From Welwitschia mirabilis (Eukaryota > Gnetophyta > Gnetopsida > Welwitschiales), in the NCBI GenBank assembly GCA_051453625.1, contig JBOZIK010000001.1, positions 217,355,169 through 217,411,531 on the forward strand: a stretch of 56,363 nucleotides of DNA, written 5' to 3'. Under the pieces are notes generated by a model that saw only the letters and a program-made list of their open reading frames with translations, did not search any database and had not been told where the DNA came from. This document shows, piece by piece, positions 47,470 to 56,363 of the stretch (the first letter of the stretch is position 1; every line of letters starts with the position of its first letter). The translations under genes were made by a program, and so were the position numbers.

Positions 47470-47990
47470 ATTATTGAAAGGAAAGATTTGTCCTAGTATG
47501 TTATCATGGGGGGCATTAGTATTATTTGTTAAAAAGAAGGATGGTACCTTATGGCTATGCATTAGCTACAAACAACTCAACAAAATAACCATTAAGAATA
47601 GATACCCATTACCATAGATTGATGACCTATTGGATCAACTACAAGAAGCTAAGTACTTTTCAAATATTGATTTAAAATCTGGCTACCATTAAATCCATAT
47701 CAAGAATGAAGACATCTATAAGACTACTTTTAGAACAACATATGAACATTATGAATTTGCAGTAATGCCTTTTGATTTGACAAATGTCCTAGATAACAAT
47801 GTTTTTTGATCATACTTAGATAAATTTGTGATTGTATGTTTAGATGATATCTTAATATGTTCTAAAAACTAGGATGATCATATTACACATTTAATAAAAT
47901 TGCTATAGGTTCTATCCAAGCATAAATTCAAAGTAAAATTAACATATCATCTCTAGCAAATAAGCTACAATAGACCTAGCCAAAGTATAG
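47470..47990 (+). pseudogene. gypsy reverse transcriptase remnant
   Basis: The RT blocks are in order: [17 protein letters not shown], then [52 protein letters not shown], and the catalytic block VIVCLDDILICSKN (CLDD at 47837-47848; the two catalytic aspartates are kept). The first aspartate (IDLKSGYH) is also present. Several in-frame stops occur at positions where the family usually has Gln, for example PLP-stop-IDD and GYH-stop-IHI. MPFGLTN is mutated to MPFDLTN. This is diagnostic for Ty3/gypsy. Confidence 0.92.
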
Positions 47991-48164
47991 GTCATAAGGA
48001 AATGGCCAAAATTGAAAGATACCAATCAAGTATAAAGTTTCTTAATATTGACTAGCTTCTACTAAAAATTTATTCTAGGATTTTCTCAATTTTCTGCATC
48101 ATTAACATATTTAACCAAAGAAACAAACACATTCCACTTTGATGATAAATATAAGAAGGCATTT

Positions 48165-48468
48165 CTTAGATTAACATTGCTACTCATGACTGAACTAGCA
48201 CTTAAGATTGTAGATGTAAACAAACCATTTATAGTCATCATAGATGCTTCTACTTAAGGAATAGAAGTCATGCTTAGCTAAGATGATTAAGTGATTACAT
48301 ATGAATCATGAAAGCTAAACCAACATGAGAAGAACTATCCTATACATGAATTGGAACTACTAGTCATAGTGCATGACTTGAAAGTTTAGAGGAATTATCT
48401 TGTGGGAAGTAAATTCCTCCTCAAAATATAACATAAAAGCTTTAAGTATTTTTAGAAACAACCCCTTT
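48165..48468 (+). pseudogene. gypsy RNase H remnant, left of the gap
   Basis: FIVIIDAST (aspartate codon at 48243-48245) is followed by VITYES, LNQHEKNYPIHELELL and then HDLKV-stop-RNYL. These are the RNase H blocks that follow RT in Ty3/gypsy elements. The segment ends at a 100-N gap and restarts at the same domain after it. Confidence 0.85.
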
Positions 48469-48568
48469 NNNNNNNNNNNNNNNNNNNNNNNNNNNNNNNN
48501 NNNNNNNNNNNNNNNNNNNNNNNNNNNNNNNNNNNNNNNNNNNNNNNNNNNNNNNNNNNNNNNNNNNN
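48469..48568. other. 100-N gap inside pol
   Basis: The gap separates two versions of the RNase H domain. The flanks overlap in content, so little sequence may be missing here. The order of the element on the two sides is consistent. Confidence 0.8.
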
Positions 48569-48820
48569 ATAGTTACCACAGATGCTTCCACCTAAGGAAT
48601 AAAAGTCATGATCAGCTAAGATGATGATTAAGTGATTTCATATGAATTACAAAAGATGAACCAACATGAGAAGAATTATCTCGTACATGACTTGGAACTA
48701 TTAACCATAGTGCATGCCCTAAAATTTTGGAGGTATTACCTTATGAAAAGCGAATTCCTTCTTAAAACAGACCATAAAAGCTTGGAGTATTTTCAGAACC
48801 AAACCCTTCTGACTATGTGA
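48569..48820 (+). pseudogene. gypsy RNase H remnant, second copy after the gap
   Basis: The RNase H domain appears again, beginning at the DAST motif and running through QHEKNYLVHDLELLTIVHAL, FWRYYL and TDHKSLEYF. It is about 80-85% identical to 48231-48468 and has fewer stops (the TDHKS block is intact). The native protein has one RNase H at this place. The second copy is therefore either a genuine duplication or a join between different copies or alleles of the element. Confidence 0.85.
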
Positions 48821-49109
48821 TAGAGGATATGGGGTGAGTTATTTGTAGAATATGATTTCAAGTTACAGTACACCCCTAGAAAGAAGAATAAAGTAGCAGA
48901 TGATTTGGGTAAGATGTAGTGTATGTTATCTATCACTGTCACATTCGACTTATTCACTTTCCTTAAAAATTTCTTAAAAGAAGATCCATACTTCAAGGAC
49001 ATATACCAACAGGTTCAAGAAGGAAAAGAAATAGACACATACATGATCTTATGAAATGAATTCCTTCTAAAGAGAATATGACTGTGCATTTAACAAGGCT
49101 CATGGAGAA

Positions 49110-49980
49110 GGAAAATAATGTTTGAACTACATGAAGTTCCTTATGTAGGACATCCAAAACTTATCAGAAACTACCACCAATTGTGAAAATACTACTTTTA
49201 GCCTAAAATAAAGGTAGGTTTAAAGGAATACATATATAACTATTCTATATGCCAGCAGATAAAAATTAACCAAGGAAGATCCATTGGACTTCTTCATCCA
49301 TTAGTAATACCACAATGGAAATGGGAAGAGATATCTATGAATTTTATCATTGAGTTACCCCTCACTAATAAATAAAATGATGTAATTTTTGTTTGTGTAT
49401 ATAGGTTAATCAAGATGGCTTATTTTATTGCAGTCAAAAGTACTAATACAATAGAAGAACTATCTCTCTTTATTATATAGTAAGTCTTTAGATTATATGA
49501 TGCATCTTAGGCCATATTATCTAATCAAGATTCAAAGTTATTATCTAAATTTTAATAAAGCTTCTTCCATCACTTGGGTACCAAGCTCAGTTTTAGTACT
49601 ACTTATCACCCAAAAATAGGTGGTTAAACATAAATGATAAATCCTATATTAAGATACTTTAAGGTGTTATTTAGTAGGAAGGCCAAATAATGGGAGAACC
49701 ACCTACATCTGGTAGAATTTGCTTATAATGACACATTTCAAACTTCCATTTACTATTCATCATTCAAAGAAATGGATGGAAAAACTATTCTACACCGAGT
49801 ACATGATCAAATCCTTCATAAATGTTAGAAAAAATAGTGCCTTTAGAATTAAAAATAATGGAAGAAGTAATCAACAAAATAAAAATATAACTATAAGTAG
49901 TAGAGGATCGATATAAGAAATATTATGATTAGAAGCATCACATTCACATATTTTATATAGGTGAACAAGTAGTATTAAGA
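49110..49980 (+). pseudogene. gypsy integrase remnant, catalytic triad lost
   Basis: The zinc-finger side is visible as ELHEVPYVGHPKLI with ICQQIKINQ. The core has PQWKWEEISMNFIIELPL, DVIFVCVYRLIKMAYF, the SNQDSK segment and FFHHLGTKLSFSTTYHP. The end has LVEFAYNDTFQTSI. All three acidic residues of the DDE triad are gone: Asn at 49340-49342, Asn at 49523-49525 and a stop at 49631-49633. The C-terminal part has HIFYIGEQVVLRIKLERKSL. The protein would insert the cDNA into chromosomes but is inactive here. Confidence 0.9.
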
Positions 49981-50284
49981 ATTAAGCTAGAAAGAAAATC
50001 CTTAAAAAATGGAAAAGTATAATAAACTAGCATCATGATTTTGTTATTCTTTCGAGATTATTGAAAAGATTGTGAATCTAGTATAGAAACTAGATCTTCC
50101 TCCTCAAATGCTCTAAATACATCCAGTTTTTTATGTAAGCATTATGAAACTATATCATGAGGATAAAAATCTAGACTATATCTTGAAATAGTAACATATC
50201 ATGCTCAAATTCATTTTAACTTTTGAGGTTCAACCAAAAAAAGTCCTAATTACTAGATCTAGATAACTAAAAAATAAAAGTATA

Positions 50285-50380
50285 AATGAAGTACTTATTC
50301 AATGAACCCATTGTAATTAGCAAACATTGGAAAATAAGAAGTACATATAAGAGATCTCGTTAGACTTTTTAATAAAACTT
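50285..50380 (+). pseudogene. possible chromodomain remnant at the pol C-terminus
   Basis: The segment EVLIQ-stop-THCN followed by QTLENKKYI and EISLDF resembles the EVLVKWKGL...ATWEDL...FPDF pattern of the chromodomain at the integrase end of chromoviruses. The match is weak and interrupted by stops. Confidence 0.4.
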
Positions 50381-50544
50381 GATATACCAATTTTTATTAT
50401 ATTATCAATGTATCTATAATTGCATGATATCTCCTCTTTTTTGTTATGTCTTATAGATCATACAAAAAATAATGTGGAGGAGCATGGTATCAGAAGTTGA
50501 TGAAAATTAAGGAGAGACCATACTCGAGGATGAACATGATTCCT

Positions 50545-50556
50545 AAGAGGAGGGAA
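50545..50556 (+). other. polypurine tract
   Basis: AAGAGGAGGGAA directly precedes the 3' LTR start TGTAATG. It is the plus-strand primer site of the element. Confidence 0.9.
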
Positions 50557-50974
50557 TGTAATGTTCGAAAATCATTAATTAAATAATGGTATATGATAAG
50601 TGCTAATGAAGCATGATTAACAAGAGATATAAATGGATGTAACTCAAATATGCAAAGATGTGTTCCTTCATTATGTAATATAAGCCTATTGCAATAGGTT
50701 AGGGCAGATAGACTAGGTGGAGGTAATCAGTGACAATCTTGATTGATTCTCAAGTATCTCAGGAGGGGGACTAAGATCGTAGTCCATATATTTACCTATA
50801 ACCATTAGTATAATGTTGTTTACTAATGATGTGGAATGTAATCTAATGCTATCACTAATAAAAGCTTATTTCTTTCTAAATTGTTCTTTGTTATTTCTAT
50901 GCATCCTGGCATATTATTTTAAATATTCCTTTTTAATGGAAAGTAATCCAAAAATAGTAAAATGGGATATTAAA
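50557..50974 (+). repeat. 3' LTR of the gypsy element
   Basis: This 418-bp LTR starts TGTAATGTTCG and ends GATATTAAA. It aligns with 34293-34709. Among the first 130 aligned bases I count about 18 differences, most of them transitions. Most of the 87-codon frame crossing its right end (50813-51076) is LTR sequence and is not a gene. Confidence 0.9.
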
Positions 50975-50979
50975 CCTTT
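50975..50979. repeat. gypsy target-site duplication, right (CCTTT)
   Basis: CCTTT directly follows the 3' LTR and matches 34288-34292. Confidence 0.85.
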
Positions 50980-52900
50980 ATATTGTGCAAGATTAGCCAT
51001 TGGTGGAGTTGATAATAGAGATTTTTTCAACCTGTTTACCTCATTGATGTTTGATCTTCATACTTCACAACAATAGCAACAAAATGATTTCAAAGAAGAT
51101 ATTGAAAAATTTACTTTAGAGGAGAATCTCCTAAAGAACTTAAATGGTGTGAAGCTAAAGATATTTACAAAAGTAAAGTACAGGTGTTTTTAGGGGAAAA
51201 CATAATAGTAAGAAAACTTATATTTCATTTTTATGTGATGAATCTAGGAATTTGAGGTTATTTTATCTCTTATGTTTGATCATTTTAGATTTTAGTATGT
51301 TCAATCATTTTAGATTTCATGCTATATTTGAAATGTTTGACTAGTATCTTAAAAATAAGTTATACATAAATGTATTTATTAGTGATGATAAAATTCTTAA
51401 CATAAAGTAATTCATATCTTATTTTCTGATTTCTAATTACTTAACAAGTCAACAAAACCCAATGTCTAAGAGATGAAGATCATTGTTCATAGTCATACTA
51501 CTTATAAAGTTTGTTAAGGCAACATATGTTATCACTACCACTATAGTAGATATATTTTGGTATAGAGCATTAATAGTTGGATGAAGCTTTGGAATATAGC
51601 ATGTTTAGTAAAAAGAATGGATGACTATAGAAATACAATTAATATGTATACATAGTTTCTTTAAGAAAACATGAGATAAATCCTAGGTATCATGGTTATA
51701 CTTTAGCATATCTCATGGCATTTTTAATTTTATAGAAAAGTCTTGATTCTCTACTATTTGTTAAAATTACGAGATCAAATCATAATAAGTCTATAGAAGA
51801 AGGACGTCTATGAAACTCCTAATTACATAACCACTTAAAACATGATAAGAAAAAAGGCACAAGAAGGAGGCAATCAAATAATGTTTAAAGCATAATTACT
51901 AATAGAAGCATAAGTGGGGTGAATAGTTATAAAAGGCTATGAAGCCAACAAAGTTGATAAAATGAAGGATATGAACAAAACAAGAGCACATAAGAAGAGA
52001 CCTATGAGCTAGTAATAGGTTAGATAGTAGTAAATTATGTCAATTTTCTATTATTGTAAGACATCCTCTAAGTTTTTTTACAGCATAGAAAATCTTAAAT
52101 CTTAAATCATAATCTAGGTTTTCTGTTTTTTGAAAATAGAAAAATCAAAGAAATTATGGTTGTAAATAATCTAGATTTTTAGTTACTTGCTCATCATATT
52201 ATTATTCATTTATAATTTATATTAATCTATTATCTCAAGTATTTTTATCTGTAATTTTGAATATCAAAAATATTCCTTAGAATTCAATGACTCAGTCACC
52301 TTTAAAAAATAGAAGAAATCCCTTGTCTTCTTTGGATTAATCCCTTATATTCTCTAGATTATTTTCCAAAAATTCATTAATCTGGAACTAAACGTAATTA
52401 ATTTTATAAAATTATTAATTATTTTTTAATAATTAGATATAAATTTTTACAATAAACATTATTTGGTTAATTTATTATTGGTACCTAAAGTAATGTTTTT
52501 CATTTAAATATTTAACGTCTTCAAGCTTGTAATTTTGTATAACGACTCCCTATTTCAACATCAATCTTGTATAGTTTTATATATTCCACAAGTAGATTAT
52601 GGAAGCATATTTAATAACTTTTAATTATTTAAAAATATAAGTTTTAAAGTTTATTAGAAAGTAATTTCCAACTCTTTAAAATTCTAAAATTATGAATGCA
52701 TTTTTTTGGAAGATTAAAATAAATTTGAAGTTGTTTCCTTGTTTAGTTTAAAACAAAAAGGGAAAAATGAAAGTCCTTTTATTATTTTAGATATTAGGCC
52801 AATCCAATGTAGGCTGAGCTCAAATTCAAAAAAAAACAAGATTAAATCTCCTTGTAGAAATTTTTTATTAGAGGTTTTGAAAATGATTATCATTTGAAAG

Positions 52901-53287
52901 AAGTTACCATTTCATGATGTGAGCTAATATTGAATTATTCTTGTTTGTAAGAAGTCAAAGTAGCTATATGAATGGACCTACTCACATATAGCATTATTGA
53001 AACCTTAAGTAGGATACACCCAATACATGGTATGGTATGGGAAACCAACTATTAAGTCCATTATATATTCACCCACCCACAATAGCTTAGGAACGATTTG
53101 TTGACTTATGCTACATGTGTTCTTTTTTGAAACCTTCATACAGAATGCCATGAGGCATTGAGGAAGTTACTATTTCATGGCCTAAGCTAATTTAATATTG
53201 AAGAATTTACCATTTCATGACCTGAGCTAATTTTAAATTATTGAACACAAACTTTAATAAAATAAATAAGAGTTACCATTTAATGAG
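52901..53287. repeat. dispersed short repeat, four copies of AAGTTACCATTTCATGA-type motif
   Basis: Variants occur at 52901-52940, about 53164-53200, 53203-53246 and 53269-53287. The first three continue with a GAGCTAAT/AAGCTAAT block and an attattgaa-like tail. The arrangement is irregular, which suggests successive local duplications. Confidence 0.7.
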
Positions 53288-54261
53288 AGTTCTAGGATTA
53301 GTGATCAGGATATTGTAATGAATCCATTGGCCCTCACCCTAAATACACAATCTTTTGAGTTGAAATCTTAGGGGAAATTTTTAAAACTATTCTAATTTTT
53401 TTCAGTTTTCATTTATTATTAAAGTAATGGCTTTATAATATAATGGGAAGACTATGGGTTTTCAAAATTAAAGTTGTTTTAGAAAATAATAACCTTAAGA
53501 AAGGAATTGATAAAACTGATGTTTTCTTTATTCTATAAATAAGGAAAACAATTTTTTCTTATTATGAAAACAAATTCCAATTCTCCACTAGAATGTAAAA
53601 CTGATCAAAGGCTAAAGAAAGCATTGCCTTACTACAAAGGCATTAGTTTTTGACTCAACTTAAGGGTTGTGCTAATGCTCTAGTGTAGAAGTCAAAGTGA
53701 GATGATCAAAAACTAACATCGTATTTGAACATTTGTGTTATTGTGATGTCCACTAACATAGTATTTGAACAAAAACTAAAGGAAGGGTAAGCCAAAAAAT
53801 AAGAGGTATTGCAAGGTTCCTCAACACAATCATGAAACTGTAGGATAAAAGAACAAGCCAGATAAGTTTGAGGACAACTGTAAAGGAAACAATAATAAAA
53901 GTTTTTCTATAAATAACTATTAACATAAATAATAATAATAGAGATGATAATGCTTTTTGATTATTTTAGTCAAATTAATGGACATTCTATAATTTTGTTT
54001 AATGGTTACCATATTGACTTCTCATGTGTTGGAACTCTTGAATTAACTTACTTGATATGACAGATTTAACTGTAGTTTGTGTAAAATTATTAGTTTGTGC
54101 TAAATGTATAGAATAGTCAATGACTTATTCTTTAATATGTAATTCTGATTTAGTAATTTATAATGTTGTTATCTATGTATATAACTTACCAAGTTTTAGT
54201 GTAATATTTTAGTCTTTGTAATAAATCTATTTACAGCTCTGCGAGTATTTTTTGAATGAAA

Positions 54262-54325
54262 GGCTTTTCCTCTAATGATACTAAGTCATAGGTGGCTTTT
54301 CTTCTGATGATACTAAGTCATAGGT
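54262..54325. repeat. 32-bp tandem duplication
   Basis: Two adjacent 32-base copies (54262-54293 and 54294-54325) share the core gatactaagtcataggt and differ at two positions. A third partial start (ttttctcttc) follows. Confidence 0.85.
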
Positions 54326-55306
54326 TTTTCTCTTCATAATGACTCTCTATTAATGAAGATTACCAAGTGTGACCTTCATAGTTTTTTAGAAAATCATCCA
54401 CTCATAAGTATTAGTAAGTCTAATCAAGTCAATGTGTCTATCACAAAGAAAATTAAAAATAAAAACCTTACTTTTATATCAAATTAAGTGGAGAATAATA
54501 TCCCTTGGCTTGGAAGATCACTTGTAAGTTAATTACTTAATGAGTTTTGATGAGTCACATGCTATTCTTGGGAAATCCTAAATCAAAAACTTTTTTCTAA
54601 ATTAAAAAATTTAGATTACTAAATGAAGTAAGTATCTTAGAAATTAAGTGAATTAATTTTTTGTACTCTTGCATACTAAAAAGCCAAAATTCCGACTTTT
54701 ATTTTAAATTTTTCAAAAAGGATGGCCTTTAGACTATACCAAAAATAAATATCCATTAAAAGCAAGATTTGGACCTTTGTTCTATATGCATTATTTGGTT
54801 TTGAATTTTTCCCCTTCTTTTGTTTCTTTTAAAACCAAAGCAATCTAAATCATGACTTGCAACACATTAAAAATGTTAAAATTTGACTTGTAAATTATGA
54901 GTGATTTATTAACTCCTCAACTAACTTAATTTAATTTGCTTACATAAAAAGGTTAGGAATAAGTTAAAAAAAAAAAAAAGGATTAGAAAACAAGACAATG
55001 TGAACATTTTATGATGTGCTATATCCTTAGGTATATTTAATTTCATAAAATATTTTAAGAATAAAAAGTAAACTTAAATGATTATTAAATACCATTACAC
55101 ATAGACAATATACAAAATGAGGTGTAATAGGATTTTCCTTTTTGATGGAAACATAGAAACAATAAATAAGTATATTATCATATTTAATAACAAAACACAT
55201 AAAACATAGCTATTCATTTCAAATATCCCAAAAGTTAATTACAAAAGTAATAAGATAAAGTAGTGATATAATATGATGTTCAAAAAGGACAACAAAAACA
55301 TAGATG

Positions 55307-56363
55307 TGTTGGATTATGTTTTGTCAATTGATGTCAAACTAATATTTTTTATATAACAATTTTATGTATCTTGTGCAAAAGATATTAGATTACTTGTAGG
55401 CAGAAAGATGGAACTAAAATGATCTACTTCTGAGTACTATAAATCTATTAAGTTATTTACCCTCTCTAAGGAGTCGAGTGGATTTGAGGACCTGAGAAAT
55501 AATACTCTTAGGCTACATGACAAGGGGTCAACTAGATCTATGATGGGGTCGATCGGACCTGAGCATTGTGTAGTTGGTATGCCTAAGCCAATCGCTATGG
55601 GGTCAACTAGATCTATGATACGATCGATTAAACTTAATGTAAGAAACTGGAAGGAAATTTTATTAGAAAAGCAAGTGACTATATGTATAACGGTTAACTA
55701 GACTAGGGTCAATCAGATCTAAAGGGGATCAACTAAACAAGAAGCCATAAGAAATTATGGCAACCAAATTTCTCACTCAGGTACACCACATGAGGTCGAC
55801 CATAATTTTGTGGAATCGACTAGATAGAGTGGAAATGAAATTTTTCTAAAAGTTATGTATCTATTATGTAGCTATTAGGTAGTCGTTTTCTAGCCATTTA
55901 TAGCCATTAGAGGCGTATTTCAAATGCAATAAGCCCTAAAAGCCTTCCAATATAAATAGCATAAGAATTATTTTCAAGGATGATTTTTATTTGGTTAAAT
56001 CTATTAGATATAAAGTATCAAGCATTGGATTTGTATGATTATCTCTTTTGTATTTTAACATCTATGTGTCTGACTGAAGGAGATCTACTAGTGGCATACT
56101 TTCTACATTCAAGATCAAATCTAGAGCTTTAAGTATTTTTCTACTATAGGAGGTGAGCTTCATCAAATGTACTGATTTCAAAATAAGTGATAATTGTGCT
56201 TTTGAGGCATCATTACATCACTACCCTATTTTTCTAAAGGTTGAAACTAAGCCTTGAAAAATCCATTTGACAGGTTGAGACTAAATTGGAAAAGTCTGTT
56301 TTGTAAAGGTTATAGGTAAACTTGGAATACATGGTAGAGTAACAAAGATATAAGATCTATCTT
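55307..56363 (+). mobile_element. probable start of a long LTR (copia-like), cut by the window end
   Basis: From 55307 the sequence reads TGTTGGATTATGTTTTGTCA, followed by attgatgtcaaac. From memory this resembles the opening of long plant copia-type LTRs. The following 400 bases carry repeated GGGTCAACTAGATCTATGAT / GGGGTCGATCGGACCTGAG-type motifs (near 55471, 55524, 55599, 55705 and 55794), also reminiscent of such LTRs. Composition is less AT-rich than upstream. The orientation and superfamily are inferred from these features only. No matching end, primer site or coding sequence is in view. Confidence 0.45.

Larger units (their letters stand above)
34293..50974 (+). mobile_element. full-length, inactive Ty3/gypsy LTR retrotransposon (16.7 kb including nested CACTA)
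   Basis: All the structural parts are present in order: target duplication, 5' LTR, tRNA-Met primer site, long 5' internal region, decayed gag, protease, RT, RNase H, integrase, purine tract, 3' LTR, target duplication. The domain order PR-RT-RH-IN is that of Ty3/gypsy. The segment near 50290-50375 looks like a decayed chromodomain, so a chromovirus lineage is plausible but not proved. Removing the 6990-bp nested CACTA leaves about 9.7 kb. That is long for a simple chromovirus because about 4 kb lies between primer site and gag. There are dozens of stops, and all three integrase acidic residues are lost, so it is dead. The LTRs differ at about 18 of the first 130 bases by eye, so the insertion is old. 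Confidence 0.92.
50980..55306. other. AT-rich region with no recognisable gene
   Basis: No intact gene is seen. The first 100 bases continue an open frame (LAIGGVDNRDFFNLFTSLMF) that would have been joined to the sequence left of 34288 before the retrotransposon landed. It is too short to identify. Short local duplications occur at 52901-53287 and 54262-54325. The rest is low-complexity AT-rich sequence with A and T runs. Confidence 0.5.

Noticed and set aside
50813-51076. 87-codon plus-strand frame
   Set aside because: Most of it is 3' LTR sequence. Only the last 30 codons are outside and they are unidentifiable.

Overview
This window is non-coding, repeat-dominated nuclear DNA from a plant, very probably a seed plant with a strongly AT-rich genome. 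The plant assignment rests on four things: a Ty3/gypsy retrotransposon primed by initiator tRNA-Met (TGGTATCAGAGCC), a CACTA-class DNA transposon, a receptor-like-kinase fragment of the plant PSKR/PSY1R type, and a Sec14-like (CRAL-TRIO N) fragment. I cannot name the species. I found no intact protein-coding gene, rRNA, tRNA or CRISPR array. Many short open frames are chance frames in AT-rich DNA or run through N blocks.

Layout. (1) 1-24900: a tandem array of a large unit of about 9 kb. It has a diverged partial copy (1-5214), two well-matched copies (5215-14249 and 14250-23054), and a partial fourth copy (23155-24900) after an N gap that may hide more units. The first three copies carry a small minus-oriented LTR-type (TRIM-like) element and a decayed minus-strand coding remnant. 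(2) 24901-34292: low-complexity AT-rich DNA with a 1.9-kb sequence present twice (28006-29950 and 31704-33600). Between the copies lies a probable minus-oriented LTR (29981-31280) with a TATA box and an adjoining polypurine tract. (3) 34293-50974: a full-length but dead Ty3/gypsy element with both LTRs, a 5-bp target duplication (CCTTT), PBS, PPT, and decayed gag, protease, RT, RNase H, integrase and a possible chromodomain remnant. Its 5' internal region was invaded by a CACTA transposon (37213-44202, target duplication ATC). That transposon carries fragments of at least two host genes, which makes it a Pack-CACTA candidate. A striking 20-bp-period degenerate array (44567-45516) lies between the CACTA insertion and gag. 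(4) 50975-56363: AT-rich DNA with short local duplications, then the start of a probable copia-type LTR (55307 to the window end) rich in GGTCGA/GGTCAA motifs.

History. Nesting gives a relative order: the gypsy element inserted first and the CACTA element inserted into it. The gypsy LTRs differ at roughly one base in seven over the first 130 bp by eye, so the gypsy insertion is old. Several 100-N gaps are flanked by near-identical direct duplications. These look like unmerged contig overlaps, and copy numbers near them should not be trusted.
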